DNA of 64,000 nucleotides from contig NC_088872.1 of NCBI RefSeq assembly GCF_032884065.1, forward strand, positions 682,001-746,000, given 5' to 3'. The notes beneath the pieces were generated by a model. That model searched no databases and had not been told where the DNA came from. It worked only from the letters and a program-made list of their open reading frames with translations. Numbering within the stretch: the stretch's first letter is position 1; every line of letters begins with the position of its first letter. Shown here in pieces: positions 20,681 to 31,886 of this stretch. This DNA comes from Artemia franciscana (taxonomy: Eukaryota > Arthropoda > Branchiopoda > Anostraca > Artemiidae). The position numbers and the translations under genes were made by a program.

Positions 20681-23055
20681 TCAAAACCTAAGGCATCAGA
20701 GACCTTAGGTACTCTTAGTCAGTGGTGTAATTTGCTATGGTGCATGGGGGAAACTGCCCCTCCCAAAGCTCAGTTTTCCTCCCCAGACCCCAGTTTGTCC
20801 CTCCAGCTGAAATATAGTTTCATTCAAAATCTTGTCAAAACTAAGATGCACCTGCATAATGCAACCATTAACAGAAACAGATTAGTTTTTGTTTAGTCCA
20901 TATTTACCTTTATAGTACTATGAAGTACTTTCATAGTATTTTCATAATACTAAATAGTACCTTTATGGTACCAAATTGCTCATTTTTTAGTTTTAACCGT
21001 CATTTTCGCTTGATTTGTAAAATTAGCTCCAATTATACCCCCCCCCCCTAGGATTTTGACGAAATTACGTCTCTGCTCTTGATTGCTTACCTTCTCAATA
21101 GTCTACCCCTTCATTTACCCTACTTACTCTTAACTGTTGAAAAATACTGAGCAAATACCTTTATAATGGCGAAGGGAAAACTTTAGGTTTCACAAAGTCT
21201 TAATTGATTAATTGCTTAACCTAAGATATTTTGACACTCTAATGTCTTACTGATCCACTTTGGAATTTAACCCCCCCCCCCTTTTTACCGTACCTGCTCT
21301 TGCCTGTTGAAAAATACTGAGCAAATGCCTTTAGAATGGAGATGGGATGAACTCTAAATTTCGCAAAGTCTGCATTGGCTAAAGGCAGAATCTCAGGTAT
21401 TTTGAAATTCTTTAAACGTGAATTCCTCCGTAAATTGCCCCCTTCTCTTACCTTACCTAATCTTATCTGTTCAAGAACAGTGAAGAAATATCATTAGTTG
21501 GGAGAAGGGGTAAATTTTAAGATTTGCAAGCTCTACAACGACTCATTACAGAACCAAATGCGTCGCACACTTTTTGGTACCCTTTAGTGATGACCATCTC
21601 AGTAATTAACCCCTCCCCTTCACTTACCCCCTTCCACCTCCTCTTACCTGTTGAAAAAACTAAGCAAATACCTTTAGAATGGAAAACAGATGAACTTTAA
21701 GTGTTGCAAAGTCTGAATTTGCTAATTGCTTAACCTAAGGTATTTTGAAACAGTTTATTAACGACCTCCTCATCAATTTACCACCCCCTTCTCTTACCCC
21801 AGCTACTCTTACCTATTGAAAAATACTAATCAAATACCTTTAGAAGGGAGAAAGAGGACAAATTTTAAGTTTTGCAAAGTCTGCATTGTCTAGATTGCAG
21901 AACCTAAGGCATCAAACACTTTTGGTACCTTTTATTTCTGACCTTCTCAGTAATTTACCCCCCCTCCTCCCCGCAACACATACCCCTTCTTTCGGCTTGC
22001 CTGCTCTTAGTGAAAAATACTGTTGAAAATACTGAGCATATACCCTTAGAAGGTAAATAAACCTTAAGTTTCGCTAAGTCTGCACTGGCTAAGTGCGGAA
22101 TCTAAAGCATCAATTTTGTACTTATTTTTTTGGTACTTATTATTACTTTATCGCTGACCTTATCAGTAATTTAAACCTCCTTCATTCACTTGCCCCACTG
22201 ACTCTTATTCGTTGAAAAGTGCTGAGCAAATACTTTTACAATGGAGAAGGAATAAACTTTTAGTTTCGCAAAGCCTGAATCGGCTAAATTCTTAACCTAA
22301 GGTATTTCGTAACCCTTTATTACTGAAATCTTCAATAAGTTATCCCCACCCCACCCATTTTATTACCCCACCTAATCTTGCCTGTTGAATACTACTGAGC
22401 AAATATCATTAGAGGGGAGAAGTGGTATAAATTTTAGGTTTGGCAAAGTCTACACTGGCTAATTGCAGAATTCAAGGCATCAAACAGTTTTGGTAACCTT
22501 TATTGTTCACTTATTCTCGTTAATTTAACCCCCTACCCCCTTCTCTTACCCAGTCTGCATCTATGTGTATTTAAATGCTGAGCAAAGGCTTCTAGAAAGG
22601 AGAAGTGACAAACTTTAAGCTTCCGCAAAGTCTGCATTGACTAATTGCAGAGCCTCAGGTTTTTTAGATCCTTTATTACTGAAGTCCTCAATAATTTAGC
22701 CCCCCCTTCTTTTACCACACCTACTCTTGCCTGTTGAAAATTGCTGAGCAAATACCTTTCAAAGGGAGAAAACTTTTAGTTTTGCAAAGTCTGAATTGGC
22801 TAATTTCTTAGCCTAATATATTTTGAAATCGCATATTACTGATTTCCTTAATAACTTACCTCCCCCTTTTCTTACCCCACCTACTCTTACCTGTTTAAAA
22901 ATACTGAGCAAATGCCTTCACAAAGGAGATGGGATACACTTAGTTTTCGTAAAGTTTGCATTGTCTATTTGCAGAACCCAGGCTCTTTTGAAAACCTTTG
23001 TTACTGACCTCCCCAATAATTTATCCCCCCTCCCCCATTCACTTACCCCATCATG
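20681..23055. repeat. ~176-bp satellite (right part)
   Basis: Eleven or so units; the GTTGAAAAATACTGAGCA landmark recurs near 21134, 21304, 21467, 21650, 21814, 22012, 22209, 22383, 22570, 22732 and 22891 (spacing 159-198, mean about 176). Divergent between units, with C-runs of 7-11. The first ~400 bp (20700-21085) is a separate C-run-ended repeat that recurs at 38725-39050. Confidence 0.85.
20700..21085. repeat. poly(C)-ended dispersed repeat, copy 1
   Basis: Shares with 38725-39050, in the same orientation, the blocks CCCAGCTGAAATTTAGTTTC-like, ATCTTGTCAAAA..., CCTGCATAAT and a C-run followed by GATTTT..AAATTACG. Copy 1 lies at the FBH/satellite boundary. Confidence 0.65.
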
Positions 23056-23792
23056 TTTTTAAGCTAGTAACTTTAATACTATTATTAGGCCTTTTTAAAT
23101 TGTAGCTTCTCCAAGCAAGTGATTAAGGTCTTTTTGCAGTGACAACAGTTAGTGATATTCTGGCAGAGAACTATTCGTTGTTTCAAGTTTTTGGCTTCCG
23201 CCATTTTAAATTATGTTTGTGGAATATATTTAACCATTCTAAACGGTGTTGCAAGGTTTAACAGTTTCGTCTTTATTTGACGTGTGAAAATAATTGAAAC
23301 ATAGCACATTTTACGTATCAATTGTTCAAAATCAACAAACGACTTAAAAAGTTTCGATTGATACTTACCATATCTTCTCATCTTATATGCCCCCTCGATC
23401 TATCTATTCAATCGAAAAATCCTTTGAAGTCGTCTTTTCAAATCAGTTTGGATTCAAAATGTGCCTTAATTTTCCATATATCATTGCAGCTTTAAACCTT
23501 CTACTACTTTCAAACCAGCTTTAAACCTTCATTTCTACTTGAAGTGACGGAGGAACATGATGGTGGACGAAAAGCGCTCACTAACAACTTAATCGTCAAT
23601 CGTTGTTGCGGCAGTAACTGCAATCCAATAAAGAGCAAACTAAAGAACAGAGTAACCGAAAATTCAAATGTATTTTGAAAAATAACTGTTAAGTGAGAAA
23701 AATTTCAATTTAAACGTCATTCATGAATGACGACTTTCATATAGGATTATCTTTATAGTAAAAGTTTGCTGCTAAGACAAATTTACGAGATA
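23056..23792. other. no gene seen
   Basis: AT-rich spacer. Its last ~110 bp (23680-23790) resemble two stretches after the next FBH copy (25906-26030 and 26120-26215), sharing TTTAAANGT, GACTAT/CTTTCAT and TTATCTTNATAGTAAAAGTT. Confidence 0.45.
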
Positions 23793-25526
23793 TCAAACAG
23801 TTCGTGGTAACGAACTGTAGTAAGGAGCGACCCGGCTCAATAGTAACCAAAACTCTAAAAAATTGAATTTTGATATCAATAGCTACATCAAAAGAATCGC
23901 ATTTTAATGTTGATTTTAAATATATAAGTTTCATCAAGTCTAGTCTTACCCATCAAAAGTTACGAGCCTGAGAAAATTTGCCTTATTAAGGAAAATAGGG
24001 GGAAACACCCCCTAAAAGTCGTAGGATCTTAACGAAAATGACACCATCAGATTCAACGTATCAGAGAACCCTGTTGTAGAAGTTTCAAGCTCCTATCTAC
24101 AAAAATGTGGAATTTTGTATTTTTTGCCAGAAGACAAATCACGGGTGCGTGTTTATTTGTTGTTGTTTTTTTCCCAGGGGTCATCGTATCGACCAAGTGG
24201 TCCTAGAATGTCGCAAGAGGGCTCATTCTAACGGAAATGAAAAGTTCTAGTGCCCTTTTTAAGTGATAAAAAAAATTGGAGGGGATCTAGGCCCCCTCCC
24301 ACGCTCATTTTTTCCCAAAGTCAACGGATCAAAATTTTGAGATAGCATTTTGTTCAGCATAGTCGAAAACCATAATAACTATGTATTTGGGGATGACTTA
24401 CTCCCCCAAAATCCCTGGGGGAGGGGCTGCAAGTTACAAACTTTGACAGGTGTTTACATATAGTAATGGTTATTGGGAAGTGTACAGACGTTTTCAGGGG
24501 GATTTTATTTTGTTTGGGGGTGGGGCTGAGGAGAGGGGGCTATGTTGGAGGATCTTTCCTTGGAGGAATCTGTCATGGGGGAAGAAAAATTCAATGAAAA
24601 GGGCGCAGGATTCTGTAGCATTACTATAAGAAAACAATGAAAAATAAACATGAAAACGTTTTTTCAAATGAAAGGAAGAAGTAGCATTGAAACTTAAAAC
24701 GAACAGAGATTATTACGCATATGAGGGGTTCTAAAAATACTTTAGCGTAAAGGGCGAGGTATGTAGGAGGAGATAAATACCTTGCTCTTTATGCTAAAGT
24801 ATTTTTAGTAATTTCAACTATTTATTCTACGGCCTTTCTGATTCAGGGGTCATTCTTAAAGTATTGGGACAAAACTTACGATTTATTGTAAAGAGCGAGG
24901 TATTAACGAGGGTACAAACCCCCTCGTATACATAATAAAAATATAAGGTTATGAAAGTTTGTTACGTAAGTTAATTCTTAAGTTACGTATATTTTTTACT
25001 AATAAAAGCGTTCGTTAAAAATTAAAAGTTCTAGCTGCCTTTTTAAGTAACCGAAAAATTGGAGGGCAACTAGGCCTCCTTCTCCACCCCTTATTTCTCA
25101 AAATCGTCTGATCAAAACTAAGAGAAAGCCATTTAGCCAAAAAAAGAATTAATATAAAAATTTCATTTTAATAATTTATGTGCGGAGAGCCAAAACCAAA
25201 CATGCATTAATTCAAAAACGTTCAGAAACTAAATAAAAAAAACTAATTTTTTTAGCTGAAAGTAAGGAGCGACATTAAAACTTAAAACGAACAGAAATTA
25301 CTCCGTATATGAAATGGGTTGTCCCCTCCGCAATCCCTCGCTCTTTACGCTAAAGTTTGACTTTTTGCCACAATTCTACTTTTTAAAACAATTAAAAGCT
25401 TTAGCGTAAAGAGCGAGGGATTGCGGAGGGGACAACCCATTTCATATACGGAGTAATTTCTGTTCGTTTTAAGTTTTAATGTCGCTCCTTACTTTCAGCT
25501 AAAAAAATTAGTTTTTTGTATTTAAT
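23793..25526 (+). mobile_element. FBH element, full length
   Basis: 1734-bp copy with an intact terminal hairpin (preceded by GAGATA), internal hairpin near 24735-24810, modules 1 and 2 (the AAGTTCTAG landmark at 24242 and 25024) and fold-back 25234-25526. Left flank ends ACGAGATA, right flank begins CTGAAAAAGC; no obvious target duplication. Confidence 0.9.
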
Positions 25527-25578
25527 CTGAAAAAGCTTGGACCTATTTCGATGTTCAAGTTTTTTTTTCCCACAGTCG

Positions 25579-25894
25579 TCCTGGCCGTGTTGGTTGGTGC
25601 GCTGGATTCAGGATCCTTTGTCTGAGAGGGCGAGGGTTCGAATTCCAGTGTACCCAATCATTTAGTTTAGGAGGGGGGTCAGTGGCGTGCCTCTGTAAGC
25701 TCAACAAGAGTCGGCCTAGCTCTAAATGGGTACCTGGAGAAATCTGGGGAAGGTAAACAGGAAGGATGTGCGAAAGCACAGGATGGTTGGCCCCAAACCC
25801 CCCATTGCACTTCCTGGCTGAAGGGCCAAGAAACAAGGATTAGGACCGCCGTTAGGGATTGTAAAGTCTAATGCCGTATTCCGCACCTTTTTTT
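25579..25894 (+). mobile_element. tRNA-derived SINE, copy 2
   Basis: Plus-oriented copy of the 5480-5788 element. A-box-like TGGTTGGTGCGCTGG at 25591-25605 and B-box-like GGTTCGAATTC at 25635-25645, 34-44 bp apart as in tRNA promoters. The body then carries AATGGGTACCTGGAG and AAGTCTAATGCCGTAT, ending CCTTTTTTT, which could act as a Pol III terminator. No long A tail. A short frame runs through the element in reverse but is not a gene. Confidence 0.85.
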
Positions 25895-25905
25895 CACAAA
25901 AAAAA

Positions 25906-26215
25906 CATCAAGTGAAAAAAAAAATCAATTTAAATGTAAGTTCATAAATGATGACTATTGTGTAGGCTTATCTTAGATAGTAAAAGTTCGTTTGCGAAAC
26001 AAAATTTTCAGAAAACTTTGAAAAATAAAGCTTGAAACTATTTTTATAAGTTTTTTTTTCACTGGAAAAAAACTGAATAGTGGGAAATTTTTTTTTCCCA
26101 CTAGTGGGAAGTTTTTTTTTTTCCCAAATAAAGGTCATTTAGGAACAATAACTATCATAAGTTTATCTTAATGGAAAAAGTTCATTGCCAAGAGTATTTC
26201 CCGACAATTGAAACT
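25906..26215. repeat. short diverged repeats around the FBH/SINE block
   Basis: Two ~110-bp stretches (25906-26030, 26120-26215) related to each other and to 23680-23790. T-rich tracts with TTTTTTTCCCACTAGTGGGAA near 26090-26112 form a small palindrome (TTCCCACTAGTGGGAA). Confidence 0.5.
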
Positions 26216-27330
26216 TTTCGGTAATTAGAATAACCATGGTCGAAAAACCTGAACTGGAGGCTTCGTGTCCCCCATCTTTAAAACAAGAAAATCACTGTTT
26301 TGCCTGTAGGAGTGAAGCCTCCTTCTTTTCAATTTCTTTGTTGAGGCTAGAAGGCTATCGCATGATCGTAGAGATGTGCAAACGGCGCATTTAAAAGCTA
26401 CTAGTCATATCTAACGGCGCATTATCTAATGGCGCATGTAGCACATATCTAACGGCGCATTTAAAAGCTACTATTCATATCTGCGTTCTTTAAATAAATT
26501 TAAAAGCAAAATCACAAAGAAGGTTTTGATTTCCTTTTATTAACAGTAATCAGTACGTAAGTCGCAGAGATCAGAAATATTATCTAAGTCTCATAAGAAA
26601 GCACTTCGAGTAAGAAAGAACAACAGAAAGCAACAAGATAAACAAGGACCCTACCATCCCAGTATACACTAAAAACTACGACAGATTACAAAAGTGACTT
26701 GTGCATTAAAAGAAAATAATAATATAATAATATTAATTATATGTCCATAATCGAAACAGTCCCCACAAAGAAAAACACAATTTTCGAAATAGGCGCACAA
26801 AATATAGTTTTCGATTGGTGATGTTTGCAGAATATTGTTACAGATTCGTAAAGATGTTACAGAATATTTTTTTTTATCCCTGTTCCAAACAGGATATTTT
26901 GCTGCAACTTTCACAGTGCACTTTACTGAGTTGCAACTTCACGGTGAAATTACTCAAAACGTGATTTTTTTTTTCTTTTTCTTTTTTTAAGGAAACATAT
27001 TTTGATTTTAGACGGCTAAACTGTTCAGAAAACTAAATCAAAACGTCATTAAGAACTAAACAACTCCGAATAGCATTGCACTGAACATCATTATTCTATT
27101 AAAAGTAATACCACTGTATATTGCGAGATAGCTGCTAATTATGCGAAAAAAAACAGAACAACAACAGCAACAACTTCATATCAGAAAAAAAAAATTGTAG
27201 CGTTTAAAACCATCCATTCTTAAAACCCCTAAAGTACATTGACATAGAAATAAATAAAAAATGCCCCATCTTAGGTTTATACATACCTGAAAACGAGTTT
27301 TTCTCAGATTTTTCGTTTGGTTTTTTCAAA
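26216..27330. other. no gene recognised; short tandem motif
   Basis: GGAGGCTTC (26257) and GAAGCCTCC (26314) form an inverted pair. At 26376-26490 the unit AACGGCGCATTTAAAAGCTA recurs with TATCTAACGGCGCAT. No exon seen; AT-rich frames at 26669-26914 (minus) have no recognisable domain. Confidence 0.4.
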
Positions 27331-27543
27331 AGACAAAAAAATGAAATGACAAACGGGTCTATGCCCCGTAAATGAAACGAAAAGAACATAAATCTTATGA
27401 ATATTTCGCCCGTATAAAGTAAGGCGTAAATACTTAGCACGCCATATAAAACGGAAATATTCCTCAGATTTGTGTTCTGTTCGGTTTATTTACTGGGCAT
27501 AGGACCGTTTGTCAGTTTCAGATTCATTTCATTGTTTTGTCAT
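27331..27543. repeat. small fold-back
   Basis: Arms 27331-27405 and 27460-27543 are imperfect reverse complements: GACAAAAAAATGAAATGA, CAAACGGGTCTATGCCC and GAACATAAATCT on the left return inverted on the right. The spacer is ~54 nt. No coding content. Confidence 0.8.
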
Positions 27544-27944
27544 GGCTGACCAGTTCGGCTTTAGATCTTTTATTTATGTTGTTTTACAATTAGGAAGTTA
27601 AACACATAAATTCTATTCTATTCTAAATACGAATGTTTGAAGTTATAAAAATTAAAATCAAGCTCATACATGTTTTAAAGAAAATATACAAACAGAATGA
27701 ATGAGCTGTTAATATTAATATTAATACTGTTAGTATTAATATTTAGCGGTCAATGAATTTTCAGGATTTAATCCGAAAAACACAGGCTTGATCTTGAGTC
27801 TAGAAATAAAAATTTACCCAATTTGCAAACCTCAATCATCTATTATTACACTTCCCTAGAATTGAGATGAGTTCAGGATTAAATCTACACAGGGCATCGT
27901 CCTTCGCTCACATTTTTTTAATATATGCATATCAATTCTAAATT

Positions 27945-28690
27945 CAAAGAAACCTTAATTCTAAGAAAGTGTAATTTGTATATCTATAGCACGGTAGTCA
28001 AAGGATCACAATACGAGTGGACTTCTAATTTCGAGACAGTCTCCATCGCTAACATTCCCAACATTTCCCTAACTCCACAATGGGAAGATATCACTGTAGC
28101 CGCACAGCTTCTAATGAATGGAGAATGTCGATATGCACCACTGATGACTCAGGAGGGTCTAAGGTAAGGTAACCCATCGCTAAAGAATAGAATCAACCCC
28201 TTGGGCGACAGCCTCTTTTTTTTGGCAAGTTATCGCGTATTCCTTGAGTGCGAATCTATTTACTTCCCTTGGTATATTTTTGGAAAACTTTTTTGGGATT
28301 ATAATTACTACAGGGTTTTAAATTAGACTCCGGTAGACCCTTACCCTGAGACAAATCATGTCAAAATCAAGTTACAAGTTTCAAAATCAGCACTTCAAAT
28401 TATACTCATGTCTAGAAAAGACTGAACTAACGCTGACCTTTCAAAATATGCCCAGGGAGGCAAATAGATTCAAAGCAAGTTATACGCAGTATGTCACCAC
28501 ACAAAAAAAAACGACTTCCGACTAAGAGGCTGATTCTTTTTTTTTAGCGATGGATACTGTCTCGAAATTAAAAGTCGACTCATATTGTGAGCCTTTGACA
28601 GCCTTTGACCGACTCATACTGTGAGCCTGTTATAGATATACATATTACACTTTCTTAGAATCAATATGATCCCAGAATTAAAACTCTGCT
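27945..28690. repeat. fold-back with a 131-bp insertion in the left arm
   Basis: The left arm (about 27945-28290) and right arm (about 28435-28690) are imperfect reverse complements: AGAAAGTGTAATTTGTATAT, TTCGAGACAGTCTCCATCGC and CGAATCTATTTACTTCCC return inverted. Only the left arm holds an extra segment at 28053-28183, bordered by the direct repeat CCATCGCTAA at 28043-28052 and 28174-28183. Confidence 0.8.
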
Positions 28691-29302
28691 CCTGGGACAG
28701 GATTTCAAGTCCCTGGTTCAACATGTGTGCATAATAACACTTTTGGAGCAATAATTATCTTAGGGTTGAAAATTAACTAGTCTCCGATTGACTCCTGGCC
28801 CGTGACGTCGGCTTTCTACATTGTTTAAAGGCCACACTGAATGCCGTTATTAACTTGAAAGAATTATTCAAAGGAGTAATCAAATAGAGAAAGGGCTCTG
28901 AAGGGAGGTAATTTTTTATCTTTTTATGTGCAGGTATATCTTCCTTTTTTTAAAGTGGCAGCACGCTTCCCAAAAGTAATTTTACTCGACTGGCCGTCGT
29001 AGGATTTTCTATAATATTTTCGTTTTAGTACTTAAGGGCGTCAAACATACCAAACATAAAGGCGGCAAACATACCTAAACATGTATGGTTTGTCCTTGAA
29101 AAAAAAAAGAGAAAAAGGAAAGGAGAGAAAACACAGTTTTTCAATTTCAATGCAATGACTAAAAATTGCATTAATATATTACTGATAATCCGTTGAAATT
29201 TTTATATCAAACTAAAATAAAAGGTCAAACATTGTTAGTACTTAAGACAAAATAAATACGCAGCAAATACTAGACAAGAAAAAAAGTCTTGTTTGGTTTT
29301 AG
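28691..29302. other. no exon seen
   Basis: Presumed intron or upstream sequence of the plus-strand gene ending at 31886. A stretch at 28735-28800 weakly repeats 28285-28345. I found no acceptor/donor pair joining in phase to the exon at 29303. Confidence 0.35.
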
Positions 29303-29429
29303 AAATTACAGAAGCATCTAATTTTAGAAGGAGATTAGCAGAAAGTGTTATTACAAGCAACGAGCAGGCAATCGTTGCTGTTGGTAGTAAGCATTGTTCT
29401 AATCTATGTTCTAGCAGTGTGGTATCTCG
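29303..29429 (+). CDS. internal exon of an unrecognised plus-strand gene
   Basis: 127-bp exon candidate. The upstream acceptor is pyrimidine-rich, ending GTTTGGTTTTAG (an alternative in-frame AG lies 9 bp downstream). The donor is CTCG|GTAAGT. The open frame takes two bases first, then 41 codons including NFRRRLAESVITSNEQAIVA, and leaves two bases (CG). Those two bases join the single base that starts the exon at 31784 to make an Arg codon, so the phases match across a 2.35-kb intron. The composition is protein-like and without stops, but I do not recognise the family. The earlier exons were not found. Chance is possible but is made less likely by the double splice-site and phase agreement. 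Confidence 0.5.
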
Positions 29430-31783
29430 GTAAGTGATTCCACTGTACCTGAATTTTTCGGGGTTTCCCCGACAGAAAATTGAATTCTCCGAAATCTTCC
29501 GAAAATTAAAATTCGTAAATATACGAACATAAACACGAAATAAGAAAACTTTAATTCTCGTTAACACTGATTTTCAGAGATATTTCAGAGAACCAAATAT
29601 AGTCCCGGGGAATTTCAGGAGAACCCGGAAAAATTCGTGATGGTGAAGGGGCTGATCATCACTTTTTTAATCTAAGTCATATTACCAAACTTCTTTGCTA
29701 AGAGAAAAACTAATAATGAGGATTGAGGTCTTCGCTTTTTTTGTTTCTTTTACAATAGCTTCATTCCGTTGGTTTCTTCATATTTTTCTTCTTTGTAAAG
29801 GGTTTCAACTTTCATAGTATAAGGAAAATTCAAATATTACTACGTTTTTGTTGCTTGTTTTGTTTTGTATCCCCGACCCTCAACGTAAACTCCACAGTAT
29901 AGTCAGGTCTAAATGCACAAAAGTTTCTTCTTGCTGTCACCCCAAGGATCGGCCACTAGGGGGTTTTGTTTACTTGACAGAATATACTTTTCTTAAGGTG
30001 GATTTAGTTTGTTTTGGATAAAACTGAAATTAATTAGCTTTATCAGATCTTATAAAAAATATTTCATGTCAGTTTTACATGAAAACACATAATTTGTAAT
30101 TTAATACTGTAACAATTAATGCAAACAATACGTAATTTTCAGTCACATCAGACTTTTACTTAATGCATAAGTTAATAACTCAGGCTCCTATTGGAAGAGC
30201 CTGCGTGGGAGACCTCGGTCTAGATGACGAGACTATTTTTGACCATGGTAAACGTCCTCCCAGATGACCCCTCACACTGGCTCAAGACCATCAAGTCAAG
30301 AGGCAGCGATTATCATCCCTCCCTATGCTGGCTACCGGCACATAATCTGAGTGAGTCAAGTTTCAAGCTTGACTATATGATAGCTACTACTAAACGAACC
30401 ATTTCGATTCTAAAGTCGCAAATTCTACAAAATGGAGAAAATTACCAAATGGTAAATTAATAATTGGTAATTTTTCGGAAAATCCCTTCACTTATCATTG
30501 TGCATATCTTGATTATAATATACAAATAATTAGGTGTTAACTGTATTTAGCTGTTTTGGATATCCGTTAGAACCAGAGTTAAATCCAGGATTGATGTTCG
30601 GGGGAGGAGGATTCAAGCCTGGCACTCCCTCCCCTGAACACGGTCCGTGTTTTAACATGTTTCATTTAGCTAGATTCTATATATACACAAAAGTATGCAC
30701 GAAATTTAGTTGGTATATATGTCACATAGTAACTAAATTGGCAAACTTCCATTTCTGACTACTCGGCATACCCGATGTTTATACGAGACGTTTTAAAGCT
30801 TTCGCGTTTTCTTTTTTTTTCTTTTTTTTTTTGCACGACATTCTACTCTGCATAGAAAATGCGTCTCATTTAAATATTCCTCGCACATCAAATAATAAAC
30901 TACCTAAACATTGCTATAGAAAATATCTATTTTGCAATAAAGATAAGTATTTTTTTTATAGTTGTCCATATTTAAGGTGTAGCATCCCTACCCATTTCTG
31001 ATAGGAGAAATAAAACCCGAAATTAGGGACGATGGCTTGTTTGCTTTAGTGAATCCATAAATTCATTGACTTATTTACAGAGATTTGTGGAATAAGTTCT
31101 TGAATGAACTTATTGTGATGAAATTTTTATTTCAAAGTCGTGCTTTTCTTCAATCCAGAAAGTTAAAGAAAATCATTGCGTCCTCTAATAAGGTTGGAAA
31201 AGGTAATAAAAAATAGAGTGAAGTGAGGAAGGAGCACTCGCAGCTGTATTGGCAGCTGCAACTGCTTGATGTTGCGATGGATTTTTAATAGTATTGGCAT
31301 ATAGCTTACGGATATGTTTATTTCTTTCGTTTAGAGAAGTTTCAACTCTCAAAGTCAATAAGGCTATAACTCGATTCTCAAATTAATATATTCCCACTAG
31401 TTGTTGATATTATTCCACTTTCATCCTCGTTGCTTCCCTATCTAACGCATAAACTGACTAGTAATTAAGATGAACAATAAAAGCTAATAGAAAAAGATGC
31501 ATGTACGACTGAAATGAACCCTATATTGAGAGTTAAAGATTATTCTAGAAACTATATTGAAGGTAAAACTAAGGTGACTTGTTGAAGCTAAACCTAAGGT
31601 GACTGAAAAAGATCGTTCGATTCAATGGTAAACTGAATAAGCTCTTTACTTCTAACCCCCTCATTGTTCTAACTTTAAAAACATTTTTGTACTCGTTTCA
31701 CAAGATTTTACCTGAAATTTTACAACCTTTTTGAGGAAGTTGGTCACTCATTCAAGTTTACCTTTTTTCTTCTTCTTTTTCAG

Positions 31784-31886
31784 GGGTGATCGCGTTGAAC
31801 CATTAATTCAATATAAGGAAGGATCTAATTTTGGTCCGACACCAGGAAAAGCCATTCTCTCTGTCTTAAATAAAACTTCAACATAA
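31784..31886 (+). CDS. terminal exon of the unrecognised plus-strand gene
   Basis: 103-bp exon candidate after a strong acceptor (CCTTTTTTCTTCTTCTTTTTCAG). One base completes the previous codon; 33 codons then include VEPLIQYKEGSNFGPTPGKA and end at TAA (31884-31886). AATAAA overlaps the last codons, and another at 32297-32302 lies ~410 bp further on and is the likelier polyadenylation signal. The gene ends tail-to-tail with the minus-strand SLC12A8 gene, about 2.2 kb apart. Function unknown; the glycine/proline-containing tail does not match a family I know. Confidence 0.5.

Noticed and set aside
18516..23055. CRISPR-like array of direct repeats
   Set aside because: Units are ~176 bp, divergent, have no constant repeat/unique spacer pattern, and the context is a eukaryotic genome.
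27925..28167. 80-codon plus-strand frame ending next to a donor-like GTAAGG
   Set aside because: The first half lies in an arm of a fold-back, and its splice phase does not fit the exon at 29303; treated as an insertion finding instead of a gene.
30224..30460. 78-codon plus-strand frame (contains DDPSHWLKTIKSRGSDYHPS)
   Set aside because: No domain, no clear acceptor or donor in phase with the flanking exons; lies within the presumed 29429-31784 intron.
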